Shown here: positions 10,795 through 23,454 of the stretch, piece by piece | Numbering within the stretch: the stretch's first letter is position 1 | How the letters are laid out: each line of letters starts with the position of its first letter | DNA from: Poecilobothrus nobilitatus | Lineage: Eukaryota; Arthropoda; Insecta; Diptera; Dolichopodidae | Direction of reading: 5' to 3' | Length of the DNA: 64,000 nt | Assembly (NCBI GenBank): GCA_947095535.1 | Contig: OX352774.1 | Span: 78,306,416 to 78,370,415 of the forward strand | Made by a program: the position numbers and the translations under genes | The notes under the pieces: model-generated | Database searches by the model: none | What the model was told of the DNA's origin: nothing | The model's input: the letters and a program-made list of their open reading frames with translations, nothing else

Positions 10795-12052
10795 GGTAGA
10801 ATGTAAACCAACGGTTTTTAAAAGCGCACATTTCCAAAACACGGTACAAACTGTTTAGAATTGTGACTTGTACAAAAATTTGAAAATTTCATGTAATTAA
10901 AAAAAATGTGAAAATAGGACTTTTCTGGAATTTTAAGGGGCTGTAAGTCCGGAACCCTAAGAAAAACCGTTAACACACATAAAAATATATTATTCAACCT
11001 TTAATTTTCATGTCTTGCCGAAGAAAAATTTTTACAGGTGCCTAAGTTACAGGTGTCTAAAAATAGCAAATTTTCAATTTTTGAGGCGTAATAACTCTTA
11101 AAGAGAGGGCGCTACCAATTTTCTGAGAAAACTTATACCAATTCAAAAAGTTCTTTCTTGTCTCAAAATTTCAGGTTCCTATCTAAAGGCGTGCCGGAGT
11201 TATGAAAAAAGAAATTTCATGCAAAATGTGGTTTTCAGATAACGGTAACGGATTTAAATAGTAAATTACAAAATATTACATAACTGTGATACTGTTTTAT
11301 ATAGATAATAAAATTTTCGATCTTCTGGCGGTTTTAGATTGCAAAACTATTACGCAGAGCCTGAGATATATACATCTGAAAATATGGCTTTTTCGAAATT
11401 TTGAAGAGCTGCAACTTTGGAACCCCCTACAACTAAAATAAACCTTTAACACACGTAAAAATATATTACTGTAGCTTTAAGTTTTATATCTTGCAGAAAT
11501 AAAAGGTGTACAGGTTCCTAAGTTACAGGTGTTTAAAAATAGCAAATTTTCAATTTTTAAGCCCTAATAGCTCATAAACAGGTGGTGGTCCAAAAAAATT
11601 TTTTGAGCAAACTTATACTAATTCTAAAAGTTCTTTCTTGCTTCAAAATTTCAAGCCTTTATCTAGAAGCGTGCCGGAGTTATGAAAGTAGAAAAATCAT
11701 GCAAAATTTGGTTTTCACATAACGGTAAATTTAAATACTAAATTTAAAAAAATTGTATAATTTTGATAATAATTTACAAAGTTAAAAAAATACCTGTCGA
11801 ATGGCGTTTTCAAATTGAAAAAATCTTAAGCAGAACATAAATTATATGCATTTAAAAATAGGGCTTTTTCAAATTTTGAGGAGCTGTAAAGTTGTTCCAC
11901 AAAATAAATTTTTTTATGAGACCTACCAATGGTTAAAATTTTTTTTCTCTATCTTTAACGGTGTAGAAGTTTTGTAAACAGACGGACGGACGAACGCATG
12001 ATAGAGTACTAATAAGCACATTTTTTCAAAATTTTTTTGGAAATGTGCTAAA
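10795..12052 (+). mobile_element. Dispersed 'TTACAGGTG' family element, fullest copy
   Basis: About 1.25 kb. It opens with AATGTAAACCAACGGTTTTT, then GCGCACATTTCCAAAA, and closes with TTTGGAAATGTGCTAAAAA, whose reverse complement matches the opening CACATTTCCAAAA, giving imperfect terminal inverted repeats. The inside has two tandem related halves, each with AAGTTACAGGTG, AAAAATAGCAAATTTTCAAT and GCGTGCCGGAGTTATGAAA (about 11030-11270 and 11510-11740). An ACGGACGGACGAACG run lies near the end. No protein is encoded. Copies at 25.9 and 35.7 kb share this layout, so it is a non-autonomous mobile element of unknown superfamily. Confidence 0.75.
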
Positions 12053-12965
12053 AATAATAATTTTTGCTTTTGGTAACTTGATATTTTATGCACACAGAAA
12101 TTTTCGTTATTTTGTTACTTAAATGGAAAAATAAGGGATGATTTTCCTCACCCTTTGGTTTATCTTTAGTTTTTTTGTTTTTTTTTCTATTTTTTTTTTA
12201 ATACAATTCAGATACAGACAACAATCATTATTCAATAAATCCCCTATTTTTCTCTTGGGTGTAAGTAATTTTAACCCTTTTTTTTCTGCTTGAAATTATA
12301 AGTAAACGTTTTTATAGACAATGAAATAAGTGTTTTATTTACTGGGTGTTTCATTTCGGAATGAAATTTTATAGATGAATAAATTTGATGTATTGGGGAG
12401 TATGTGCTTAAAATGACAATATCCAAAAAAAAATGGATAATTTTATACAAGAAAAAATCAATTTTAGATGTATAAATTTAATTATTAGATGAAGTGTAAA
12501 TTTAAATGTTTTTTTTTGGAATTTTAAGGTTTTACAGTGTGACATTTTAATGTTAATAGTTCAGATGAAATTCTTAAAGTTGTAATAATTTAATTTGACT
12601 GTTTTAAAGCGAATTTTTAATTAAAAAATTATTATCTACTATGAGGATAGAAGAATTCTGACAGTAACTATTTGTTACATAACTGAAGTAATTTAATTTA
12701 ACCAAAATGTAGAAACCCATACATTTATAAAAGGGCTACAGTTTAAGAATAAAATTTGTTATTATACCAACTCTATGAAATTTCAAAATATTCTGAAGTT
12801 CCAAAATGAGGTTAGGTAAATTTGTTACGCCATATCTAAAACATTTTTCTTTATCTATCATAAATAAATTCGTATATTAGAACAATTTTTCAATTACCTA
12901 AGACGCTTTAGTGTCGCGACATAGACATCTAAATTTAGACGTTAATGGACATCTAAATTTTGACA
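12053..12965. other. Noncoding AT-rich stretch
   Basis: No gene seen. Two small features: the perfect palindrome TGTCGCGACA at 12912-12921, and GACATCTAAATTT occurring twice 25 bp apart (12924 and 12949) just before a SINE insertion. Confidence 0.5.
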
Positions 12966-12967
12966 GA

Positions 12968-13160
12968 GGGCTCGGTGGCCTAGTTGGTAAGAGTGCATAA
13001 AATACGCGGTAAACACCGAAGGAGTGTAGGTTCGAATCCCACACAAGTCGTAAGAGTTATCTCCCTTACGACATTTACAGCCACGCCTGAACAGGAAAGG
13101 CTGTGTAATTTCCTGTCCACATTTATGTGGCGGAGAAATGCATTAAAAAAAAAATAAATA
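12968..13160 (+). mobile_element. SINE-A copy 2 (best preserved)
   Basis: tRNA-like head with an A box in GGTGGCCTAGTTGGTAAGAG and a B box GGTTCGAATCC at 13029-13039. The family body follows (GTCGTAAGAG..TCTCCCTTACGACATTTA, CAGCCACGCCTGAACAGGAA) with the end TTTATGTGGCGGAGAAATGC and an A-rich tail. A free tRNA gene is unlikely because no acceptor stem closes and the same body recurs five more times in the window. Short minus-strand frames here are by-products. Confidence 0.9.
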
Positions 13161-13497
13161 TATAAATTTTGAGATCTAGATGGCAACTTGACTCAATGAA
13201 TTTGAATTTTATATTTTAGTAACAATGTAATCACACAGCTAAGATTAGGTCTTTAGTGAATTATTTTTAATACATACATACTATAAAATAATTTTGTAAA
13301 AAAAAAAGGAATTTATTGAATTAATTATAAAAAGCAAAAAAAAAAAAAATTTAAAATTAAAATTTTCAAAATTGTTTTATTCGGAGGGAAAAATTGCAAG
13401 TCGCTAAATAGTTTTTGTTTTTAATATCTTGCGTGAAATAACACAGTCTTTTCTTTACAGGTGCGCCTTCAAATATAATAAAAAGAAATTATTATTA

Positions 13498-13592
13498 CGA
13501 AATGTAAGGGGTTCGAACACACACTGCCTCAGTGTTTACAGCTTGATGTTTTTTATACGCTTTTACGGATTATAGGCCACCAAGGCCCTCCA
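13498..13592 (-). mobile_element. SINE-A copy 3 (minus strand, 3' deleted)
   Basis: The reverse complement reads GGGCCTTGGTGGCCTATAAT.. then GTAAACACTGAGGCAGTGTG and TGTTCGAACCCCTTACATTT, i.e. the SINE-A head with A and B boxes and then a deletion joining the B box to a shortened body. It lies 340 bp from copy 2 in opposite orientation. Confidence 0.75.
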
Positions 13593-16070
13593 ACAATTAT
13601 TTAATATGCATAAATAGCAAGTTTACAAATAAAATTTTTCAGGAATTTACTTTCTAATTGGTCCGTAATAACACAAAATTAATCTTCTTATTGATTTAAT
13701 TGATTTAAGTTACATTTTGTTTCAATCCTCCGTTCCAATTTTGACATCTTGTGTTGAGCATTACTATTTTCAACTATTTTTTATTTATTATTACATTTAA
13801 ATTAATATATATGCAACACTCTGTATTTAAGTTTTTTTTTTATTTAAATATTAAAAAAAAAAAAATTTATTTACATCTTCCACAAAAAAAAAAAAAAGAT
13901 ATACTCATTTTCATGCCAAACAATTTCAAAATATCTAATTTTCACATCAATCTTATAGAGGAAAATGACTACAAAAGAGAAAACACAAAAAAAAAAATAA
14001 TTTAAAAAGGAAAAAATAACAGTTTTTTTTCATTTCTTTTAGCGAAAATAGAAAAATAAAAGTGGAGAAAAAAAAATATTTTTTTTTTCAAGAAAAGGAA
14101 AGAAACAATTCTCCATTTCTTTTTCCTTTTAATGTTTTATTTTTATTTTATTTTATAATATTTTAAAACTCAAAGTTTTTTTTTGTTTTTTTTTTTCGCC
14201 TGGGAAAAATGAAATGAAAAATAAACACACGTTTGTACATATAAAAAAAAAAAAAATATATACCTATAATCTGACATGTAAGAAGATGTATTATTTTGGT
14301 AAGAAAGAAAAATAAAACAGAAAAGAACAACAGAACCGTATATATTTTTTTTCCTTATGTTGTACCAAAGTTTTTCTTTTTCTTTTTTTTGTTTTTCCCA
14401 ATATTTTCTCTTTTGTTTCGCCTTTTTGTGTTATGTTGAATTATGTCAAATATATTCTTTTTTTGTTTTATTTTTGAGTTGAGTTTAGTTGACGTTGTTG
14501 TCAACAACAATAAAAACAACAGAAGAACACCAGAAAAAAAACAAAAAAAACAAAATAATCATCATCGCTATCATCATGAGTTTTATCATTATCATTGTTG
14601 TTAGTCATCAACAAATGTGGGTATATATACGCTTATCAAATGCACACATGAATAACTAAACTGAAAAGTGGAAAACTTTATTTTAATGCTAACTTTATTC
14701 AAATCAAAAAATCTTTACCACCATATTATTCCTTCTTTATAATTTTGTTTGTTTTTTTTTTTCACCACCCTCTGTTGTATATTTTATATAGAATTTCACC
14801 ATTCATGATGGTAGGTTTTAGCTGTTTTCCTTTTTTGTTGTTTTTTTTTTTAAATTCTAAGTAAATTTATATGTAAATGTTTAGAAGAATAAAATAACAA
14901 AAAAAAAAAAAAGAATTCTTTCTACATAATTTAAAATTAAAGATGTATAAGAAATGATGTAAGAAAAATTATTAGAAAAAAAAAAGAAAAACAATAGAAG
15001 AAAAGAAACATAAAACAAAACAAAAATAAAACAAAAGAAAACAAAGTAAAAGCTATAAACTTTAAGTTGTGCTCTTTCAAGCATCTCTAAAATCATCATC
15101 AAAATTCACAAAAAAAAAAAAAAAAAAAATTCAAAAATTCTTTCGAAACGAAGTTTATTTCTTTAGCGTTATTGTTATTGTTATTGTTTTGTTTTATTTT
15201 TAATTTTTTTTTTTTTTATAAGACTGTTTTTGTTATCTAACGGTATTCATTCTACCTATAAAACATGTATCTGCCAAAAAAAAAAATTAAACAAATGCTT
15301 TAACTCACACTATTTACTTTTTATTTTTTATTTTTTGGAAAAATATTAAAGCCGGTAAGCATATTTATAGGTCTTCAAACAATGAATGAAGGTTAAATAT
15401 ATGTATGTAAGTCTGATAAGAACAATTCGTTCAAGAGAATGTAAAGCGTTACGCTTGTAAGCTTTTTGTATTTTCTTTACTTAATTTCTTTGATTTTTTT
15501 TTCGTTTTTGTTTTGTTTACTACTTTTTTTTGGCTAAAAATTATTCAAGTTTAATTTTAAATAAAGTACCTATCTGTCATTCTATTTTACTTTTACGTTC
15601 GAATGACGAACGAATTGTTATAAATAAAATTAAACATTTTAATTTATATTTTTAACTTTCGCAAAAATGATTTTAACGACAATGACTTAGTTCTAGCCTC
15701 TGTGTCTTTAAGAATATAATATTTTGGGAAAGTGATGACAGATGACATAATATATTATTATTTACAAGTTATTATACGTACAAATAAGAAACATATTTAT
15801 TTGACATTTAAGCGTTTTTTCCCCTTATTTTTGTGTAATTAGATTTTGCTTAAAGGAATTCTTAATTATTTTACTTAAAACACGATTTGCAATAGAAATT
15901 TTATATAGCAAATATTCATTATTCTCATCATACTCGTGTCGTCCGAAGATCATGGCAGTCTCATTGCGACAATGAAGTTAAAGAGAAAACTGAGAAAGAT
16001 GGAAGGAGTTTTTTTCTACTCTATTAGGTGCAAGAGGAGTGCATTTATTAAAGAAATAAAATATACTAAT
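13593..16070. other. Homopolymer-rich noncoding stretch
   Basis: No gene supported. From about 13830 to 15550 the sequence alternates long A and T runs of up to 20 bases. The apparent frames here are Lys/Asn or Phe/Leu-only. A mirrored GTTGTTG-T-CAACAAC is at about 14494-14508. Confidence 0.5.
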
Positions 16071-16175
16071 TGTAACTGTAACTATAACTTTAACTATTGA
16101 CATAATTATTAAAAAATTCAATGTAACTGTAACTGTAAATGTAACTATTGACATAATTATTAAAAAATTCAATAT
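16070..16175. repeat. Two-copy 51-bp tandem repeat
   Basis: TAACTATTGACATAATTATT begins at 16091 and again at 16142, so the period is 51. The units are separated by TGTAAC repeats. The duplicated peptide in the minus-strand frame is a result of this. Confidence 0.8.
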
Positions 16176-16537
16176 AATGTCAAAGCACTGGAAGATATAA
16201 TCCTCGAATAAATTGGATAGGAATTAGAAATAAAGTTTATATTTTGATCTTCTTCTTACTGGTGGCTTAAAGGTTGTCGGTTGCCCATGTTAGTTTTCTG
16301 GAAAGAGGACAATTACATCCTGGGAACAGCAAAGAACAATATAATCTTTTTAAAAATTTTATTCAAAACACAACAGTTAGGTACTAAAAATAAGAAAAGT
16401 GAATATGAATTAATTCAACAGAATTTGTCTAAGCTTGAAGAATCTTAACATCTAAATCAGTTGGACAAATTATTAAAAACCAAATAAATAATACTGATCT
16501 TTAAAAATACAAAATCTTTATTAAAAACAAAATAATC

Positions 16538-16741
16538 CGGAGCATCGTTGGCCCTTGGGGTAAAATCGTAAAAATCGATGGAATGTGATTTCGAATCCCA
16601 TACACACATTAAGAATAATTTACTCTTACGATATTTATAGCCACATCTGGAAAGACAATTTGCAATTTTCTATGTCTTGCAAAATGCAATTTTCTTGTCA
16701 CATTTACATGGCAGGGGTATAAACTAAAAATTAAAAATAAA
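16538..16741 (+). mobile_element. SINE-A copy 4 (diverged)
   Basis: Degenerate head (CATCGTTGGCCCTTGGGGTAA), B box TTTCGAATCCC at about 16588-16599, then TTACTCTTACGATATTTATA, GCCACATCTGGAAAG, and the end CATTTACATGGCAGGGGTAT. A segment containing GCAATTTTCT is duplicated near 16650-16692. Confidence 0.75.
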
Positions 16742-18317
16742 TTATCCTAATATGAAAAAAAAAACGTTTTGAAATAAAGTGAAAATATTTGAAACAAAAA
16801 TTTTATTACTGCAATTTATATAACGGTTGAATCCCTAAATTTAAAATAAACGTTAAACGTTATTATATTCACAGTATTTATAACATCATTGTCATTATAC
16901 TAACTTTATGTTTATTATTTTTCTTAAATAAGCTAAAGAATCATAACTTTCAAGTTAAATATTACTCCTCTATACCAGTCTTTTTAAATATTTTTAAATA
17001 CCATCACTTTAAAATAGCGGGTGTGGCACCGACATTGTTTTTAAAATAAAGTTTTTTACGCTTTATAAAGTTTCAAAAGTGATTTTTTTTGGAAATTTTC
17101 CTTTGTTATAAATTTTTCTTATATTATACCGTTGTTGTTTTATTCTTTTTCCTTTTTTTGTGAAAACCATTTATCACATCGAAAAATATTCACAAGATAA
17201 ACAGAAAAATTAGTACTCAGTTAGTGGTTTTTATGGGACAGAGAAGTAGAACTTTTAAAATAACGGTATTTTTTATATGCGTTAGGTATACATAGTTATG
17301 GTCACAGAGTCAAAAGTACTGATCAAAATAATCTGTTAAGAGGATTATTTTAGGATGAGGAAACATACGACAAAATGAAGAAAATTACAATTATTAAATA
17401 AAAGGATATATTAAAGTATATTATATAAAAGGAGTAAATGAAAAGGATAGGCGAAAAAATAGCTATTCTGTAATTACTTATGTTTTATCTTTTCTTCTGA
17501 GTAGAAAAAAATTTTTTTTTTAAAATATGGAAATTTGATAAGAAAAACATTAAGTGCTTTCTGTTTTTTTTTTTTTTTTTTTGTTAACTTAAGCAGTTTT
17601 AAATCATTAATTTATCATAGTATAAAAACATACATTAAGAGTTTGATTATAAAAATGTTTATTAAAATTTTTGATTAATGGATGTTAGATAGATAATTTT
17701 CTTAGTATTAGTGTTTAGTTTCATTATATATTATTATATATCGATAAAAAATGTTTTTACTCCTTTTGTTAATTTTTAACTTTTCTTTTATTAAATATTG
17801 ATAGGTGCCATCACTTTGAATGAAAATGTCATTTTAAGAATTGTGATTAATTGTTATTATAATTAATATTAGACGTTATTTTTTTTTATAGTTTAATGGC
17901 TTTTTTAATATTAATTAAAAACTTGATAACAAGTCAACAAGATTCTTTCAAATAAGCTAATGCATTATAATTTATAACTGGGAGGATAAATTGTAGTTAA
18001 ACTGTAAAATCCTTATAGGAGGGACTTTTATTGTAAGAGTTTACACAACTGATATGTTTTTTTGTTTCCTTATAAAACTTAGTAAAAATCAAAAGTTGTG
18101 TTAAATATTTTTACAGAATACAAAAAAAAAAACACCCATATGTGAACCCTTATATAAAACTAAGGATTTTAAAAGGAGCACTCTTTCATTAAGAAAATAT
18201 TATAAAGCGTTCTGAAATTTGTATTTTCTTTTTATCTACCGAAAAAATTTGAAGACATTTTCTTTAAATTTAAGAAAAAGCATTATAATTAAGAAAAGGG
18301 GAGTAAGTTGATAAGAA
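16742..18317. other. Noncoding AT-rich stretch
   Basis: No gene seen. It includes a 20-base T run at about 17563-17582. Confidence 0.5.
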
Positions 18318-18496
18318 TCTAGTGTGTAAAAGTGTATAAAATATGCGGTAAATATCGGGAGAGTGTGGGTTCGAATCCCACAAACGTCATAAGAACTATT
18401 CTCTCTCACGATATTAACCGTCACACCTGGAAACAAAAGACTGTGTAATTTTCTTGTCTCGTTTGTATGGTAGGGGAATAAATTAAAAAAAAAAAC
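18318..18496 (+). mobile_element. SINE-A copy 5
   Basis: Head partly preserved (AGTGTATAAAATATGCGGTA), B box GGTTCGAATCC at 18368-18378, body with CACACCTGGAAAC, end GTATGGTAGGGGAATAAATT and an A tail. The 101-residue minus-strand frame across it is not a gene. Confidence 0.85.
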
Positions 18497-18740
18497 AATT
18501 TCCATATCGTTGATTGAGTTCTGATTTGCCTTATACGCCAATCCGTATGTTTCGAGAAAATTGAAAAAGTATAAGTTAGAACTCTAAAAAAAGAAAAATG
18601 TGTATTATAGAATTGTTTTTAATTCTAAAGAAATGTTGTTGGAATATTATAGTAACTTAATTTAAAAAATCAAATATTTTTCTCAATAAAATTAAATAAC
18701 ATGTAATTAATTAATACTCTTTGTATATGGGGCAATAAAA

Positions 18741-19052
18741 ATAGTGGTATAGTGGTTCATTGCACGGCCTTCTGATCGGAAGATCTTAGGTTCATACCTC
18801 GGTCAAGTCACATCCAATTTTAGTAATTTATATCGTAATACTTAATATCGTAATAAACAATAAATAAAAAATAAATAATTCTTTTATAAGATAATAGATG
18901 GTGTATAAATATATTATTTGTGTTTATAATCTTGTACAATAAATAGCTACAGTCGAGCTAACGGCTCGACTGTACAGAATAGCTAACGGCTTAGTGAAAA
19001 CAATGAACTAAAAAAAGTCTAATATAAATAATAAGCCACTTAGTGGATGTTC
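18741..19052 (+). mobile_element. SINE-B copy 1, near full length
   Basis: A second tRNA-derived family: A-box-like TAGTGGTATAGTGGTTCATTG, B-box-like GGTTCATACCTC, then a body with ATATCGTAATA repeats, AATAGATGGTGTATAAATATA and the end GCCACTTAGTGGATGTTCT. It aligns in order with the copy at 30.96 kb. Its head is unlike that of SINE-A, so it is a separate origin. Confidence 0.85.
18948..18974. repeat. Perfect 11-bp-stem hairpin inside SINE-B
   Basis: TACAGTCGAGC (18948-18958), loop TAACG, GCTCGACTGTA (18964-18974). The second SINE-B copy lacks it, so it arose in this copy, apparently by inverted duplication of the AGC..GGCT segment. Confidence 0.8.
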
Positions 19053-19439
19053 TATAATCTTCTTAGGTGCCGGAGGAAAAAACTGTGCATTTGTAAAAGA
19101 GTTGGGGATATTTTTGTATCAGTAATATATTATAATACTTCTATTTAATATACAGTAAACAAATACCATTAAATATATCAATACTATATTCTGTTGTCCA
19201 CTCATACAAACTCAAAAAATAGACAATACATACAACAATATAATAAGTAAATAACACAACACATATGGTCGAAGTAAAAAAAAAATTTAAATTACTCTAT
19301 TGCCATTTATAGTTTATATTATGTGCACTGCACGGTATTTTATTAATAATGCCTTTTGTAGAAAATAAGATCTAAACATATTGAAAAAGTGCAAAATGAT
19401 AACTCTATATTCCGAAAACAATAACAGTAACAGTAAACA

Positions 19440-20110
19440 GTTATAGATTCATGTTTTTTAGCTTATGAAAAGTCTAAAATTAGCGTATTGAGCAAATATG
19501 GATATCAAAAATAAAATATTTGAGCTTTAAGTTTTACATCTTACCTTTGAAAAGCTAGCACAGAGTTTTAACTTGAAGGTTCCAAAAAAAAATTACATTT
19601 TACATTTATTTTTACTTTCAAGATTCCAGAGGGTTCAAAGGATTCCAAAACTTAGGGCGTATAGGAATTAAATAATTGATTAAAAATATTTAGTAGAATA
19701 TACCAAAAATTTTTGGGACCTCGGTAGTTTAGTTGTTAAGCATGTGTCTTATTAACCGAAGGAGTGCCGGATAAAATCCTGCACAGGTAGCAAGTTTTAT
19801 TAATTGAAAGCAAATTTCCCTTGTTACCAAATATAGTTTAAATATATAATATAAACCAAATAAATAATATTATTGTATAATTTAATAATAATATTCGACC
19901 AGTAATCGCCTTAGTAGCTGATGGTTTTGAAATATTGAAATATCCTATGTGATTTGTAATATTAATATAAATAAATAAATAAATAATATCAAAAGTTAAT
20001 TTATTTATGAAATCTATCAATTTGTGGTTTACATTTCAGCCTGTGTAGAAATTTTTGTAAACAGATTGATCGACAAAGAGCAGATCAGACTGAAACTAAT
20101 AAGAATATTA
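19440..20110 (+). mobile_element. Decayed 'TTACAGGTG' family copy split by SINE-C
   Basis: The left part (about 19440-19700) contains GAGCTTTAAGTTTTACATCT, as in the 10.8 kb element. The right part (about 20037-20110) contains GTAAACAGATTGATCGAC followed by GACTGAAACTAATAAG, the counterpart of that element's CGGA-run end. Between them lies SINE-C. This reads as an old element later broken by a SINE insertion, though both halves are strongly diverged. Confidence 0.5.
19714..19990 (+). mobile_element. SINE-C copy 1
   Basis: A third tRNA-derived family: GGGACCTCGGTAGTTTAGTTG head, a degenerate B box near GATAAAATCCTGCACAGGT, a body with CTTGTTACCAAATATAGTTT and CGCCTTAGTAGCTGATGGTT, and a 3' end of repeated TAAA units. 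The copy at 51.5 kb shares the body and the TAAA tail. Confidence 0.8.
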
Positions 20111-21740
20111 AATATCAATTAACTTTTTCGGATACTTTCTTTTTTTTCTTCGACGAACATTTCGTGTGCGATTTCATATCATACAGTGAATAATATATAC
20201 ATACATTTTTCTTAACTTCAATTCAGTGATGTGCATATGATACACGTAATAATATTATCTTATTTATTTTTTTGTCACTATCTCTAAAATTTTATTAATT
20301 ACAGATACAGATTCTCTAAAATTTTAGCTTTATTATTCAACAAACTTGAGTTTACGATTTTGATTTAATACAACTTTTGATTATTACCTATTAATTATAA
20401 TTATTCATACAATATTATTAAATGCTAATTTTAAAATAAATACTAAATTAACAAAAAAAAATAAAAAAAAAAAATTGAATGATTCATAATTCATAATTTA
20501 TTAAAATTTTTAAAATCAAACCGAATAATCAAACATTTCAATCGAACATATTAAAACCGCATATTGAAAAAACAAAATCTCTTAAAATAATATTTTCATA
20601 ATAATTAAATAAATTTTCTCTTTGCTTTTTTTTTCTTTTTCGTTTTAATTTGGTTTTAATTGTAATAAGAGAATAAGAGATGATACTTAACTTAATAAGA
20701 GTAAGGGAGTAGGAGATTTATTTCAATTTGAATTAAATATGTATTGGTTTTAAATATTATGTAGCTAAATTGAAAGTTGAATTGAACATTAAAATGAATT
20801 TTTAAAATAGTGTTGTATTAAATAAAATTTATAAATATTTAATTTATTTTCCATTGATAATAAATACATATAATATTTGCGTATAAATTATTTAAATCAA
20901 ATAATGTACATACATACATATGTAATTATTTTAAAGAAAATTTTAATTCCAATTTTTAGTTTATGGAAAAATCCTATACATAGAATAGATAGTAGGTTAG
21001 GTACATGATAATAATATATGTATGTATATATGTTATTTAGTGACATATTTCTTATAATTTTAAAGTTAAATCAGCTGAATGAAATTCAATTATGTAAGTA
21101 TGTGTATATATATTATCATAATATATTAGTTAAAAAAATTCTTTGACATTTTATTTAATGTTACAATTAAGTGTGTATGTTTATTATTTAATAATTTAAA
21201 ACATACTTAAATCTCAAGTGGTACCTTTGATTGATTTTAATATTTTAGTTATTGTATTAAATTTTATTTTTTATTTTATTTATTGGTTCCTTCAATATAT
21301 AAATATAATGAAAAAACTTTTACAACCTTTCCCTTTCGGGTGTGGTTGTTGCATATTGTATTAAATATTGTAGAAATTATGAAAAAAAGCAATGAAGCAT
21401 GTGATTCATAAAAAATAATTGTGGCGTCAAGAAGTATACTAACCTATAGGCTCCATTTAAAATCTAATTCACTCTTCTTGGAGAGATGATGTACACCTTT
21501 AAATATAAACAAGACAGTATGTGATATCAATGATTTTTAAAATGGCATATTTTTAAAGTGTTAATAGTAATAAAATTTGAACATTTTCTAAGAATTTTTC
21601 CTGTACGAATCATTTTGAAAAATTACGACACACTTTCTTCAGGTTTATTGTAAATATCATTAAAATAACGAAAGGTCGGCTCATATAAATTGTATAATGT
21701 ATAAATATGGTAGGTACATACATTCAAATATTTACATTTT
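20111..21740. other. Noncoding AT-rich stretch
   Basis: No gene seen. A TACA microsatellite is near 20907-20922. The rest is low-complexity A/T. Confidence 0.5.
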
Positions 21741-21749
21741 ACTTTCCTT

Positions 21750-22010
21750 CCTACAGGAATAAGAACAGGTGGTGCCCAGGTTGTAGATGCTTAAAAAAAG
21801 ATGATTTTCTACTATTGAATGCTAATAACTTTTGATAGGGGAAATAAAAAAATGTTATTAGCTGATAGCTGGTATTACTTCTCTTTATTTTTAAGGGTAT
21901 TTTAATCATTTCACAATTTAAAGTTTGTAGCTTTTGTTATTTGGAAATTTTCACATATCGGTTAATTTAAAAATTGAGATACCTAAATCCCTGTTAAAAT
22001 CCCTGTCTTG
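21750..22010 (+). mobile_element. Diverged fragment of the 'TTACAGGTG' family
   Basis: The order AACAGGTGGTGCCCAGGTTG, TAGATGCTTAAAAAAAGATG, then TGCTAATAACTTTTGATAGG parallels the core of the 10.8 kb element (ACAGGTGCCTAAGTTACAGG, then AATAACTCTTA). Identity is low, so this is a tentative assignment by eye. Confidence 0.4.
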
Positions 22011-23450
22011 TTTCAGACAGAAAATATTTTATAGAAGTTGTGCAATAACCATGCAAAATAGATTTTTGAAAATATGGGGGATGTAACCCCGTAATCGACA
22101 CAACTTCTTGAAAAATTGGAAACGTATATGTAATAATAATAAAACTGGTTTGCAAAATACCATATACATATGTAATATAAAATATTATAACTGATTAAAA
22201 CTGACTTTTTGAACAATTTTCTGTCACTTTTTACAAGAGGAATTTTTTCTTGTGATCATTTTACTTGTTATATAATTGAAAATTTAATTAGTTAATAGCT
22301 TTCGAGAACGCGTGTGTTTACATTAGCAAAATTTAATGACTTTTTAAGGAATTTCAAACACTAGTGAAAAATATCCTTACAATTTAATTAATTAATTAAA
22401 CACCAGGCCAGTTACTGGTTCAAACCATAACTCTTGAAAGTAATTCAAACTCATCAAAACTTTTTTGTTTCAATTAAAATTTACTCAAACTTAATGTATT
22501 TTTCCCCCATTTTTTTTTTTTTTTGTTTTATAAATTTTAACAAAACTTTCTATTTAAAGATTAAATGGAATAATAGTCAGTGGATTTGATTCTAATCGCA
22601 TATGAAAATTGAATTTTTTCCCTTGTTTTATTTGGAGTGAAATAAAGTGCAGTCTGAAGTGGAACTTAAGTCTGTAACTTTTTATTTTATGTCTACTTTT
22701 CTGATAACTATCATTTAATTTTACTGGGCAAAAAGAATTTTTTTTTTCTCTCTTTATTTTCATCATATTTCATGTGCTCTTTTACATTACCTTAAATTTT
22801 ACAGTAATGTTTGCGTACAAAAAAAAAAAAAAAAATACAATAAAAAAGAAAAATGATAAACATATAAAAAAGTTAATCTGTAAAAATCTGCAAATATTAT
22901 TTTTAAATATCTTTTTAGCATTTCTAATCCTTCGAAAAAAATATGCTTCAGGTTCTTCCTTTGCCTTTCTATTTAAATATTTCTATTTCAAATTATATTT
23001 TTTATTTGTATTGGCTTCCTGAATTTCGGGAAAAGTACAAAACTACAAAAGACCAAAATCATTAAAAACAGTTTTAAAAGAAACAACTATTCAAATTTTT
23101 TTTTTGTAAATATAAATTCAAAATTGCGAAGTTCAGAATTATTCTGTTTTAAAACCTTTCATTGTGTTGAAAAGTGAATTAGAATTCATCTATCCGATTA
23201 TTTAGGTGTAAAAATCATTAGCATTACAAAATTTAATGGATATCTGTTTATGGTAAATGTTTGCCAAATTTATAATGCTGAATGCATATCTGTTTTTCAA
23301 ACTTGCCTAGATAAGGTTCTATACCTAATTAAGAGTCCAATAGAATAAGGACGAAAATCTTTCTAAAAAACTTTTAGAGTGTATAATGATTGACCGAGAA
23401 AATAACTTAATGCCACCCTTTGCGGATGTTCAGTTGAAGGATAAATGGCG
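22011..23450. other. Noncoding AT-rich stretch
   Basis: No gene seen on either strand. Open frames of 70-80 residues here are Lys/Phe/Asn-rich and show no domain. Confidence 0.5.
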
Positions 23451-23454
23451 GAAT

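Noticed and set aside
13029..13039. Canonical tRNA B box GGTTCGAATCC, possible tRNA gene
   Set aside because: No closing acceptor stem, and the same head plus body recurs in five other places with A-rich tails; it is a SINE. The same applies to 18368 and 51485.
13751..15102. Several 70-84-residue Lys/Asn or Phe-rich frames
   Set aside because: They are translations of homopolymer runs.
18236..18541. 101-residue minus-strand frame
   Set aside because: Most of it is the reverse complement of SINE-A copy 5; the 68-residue frame at 12980-13186 has the same cause.
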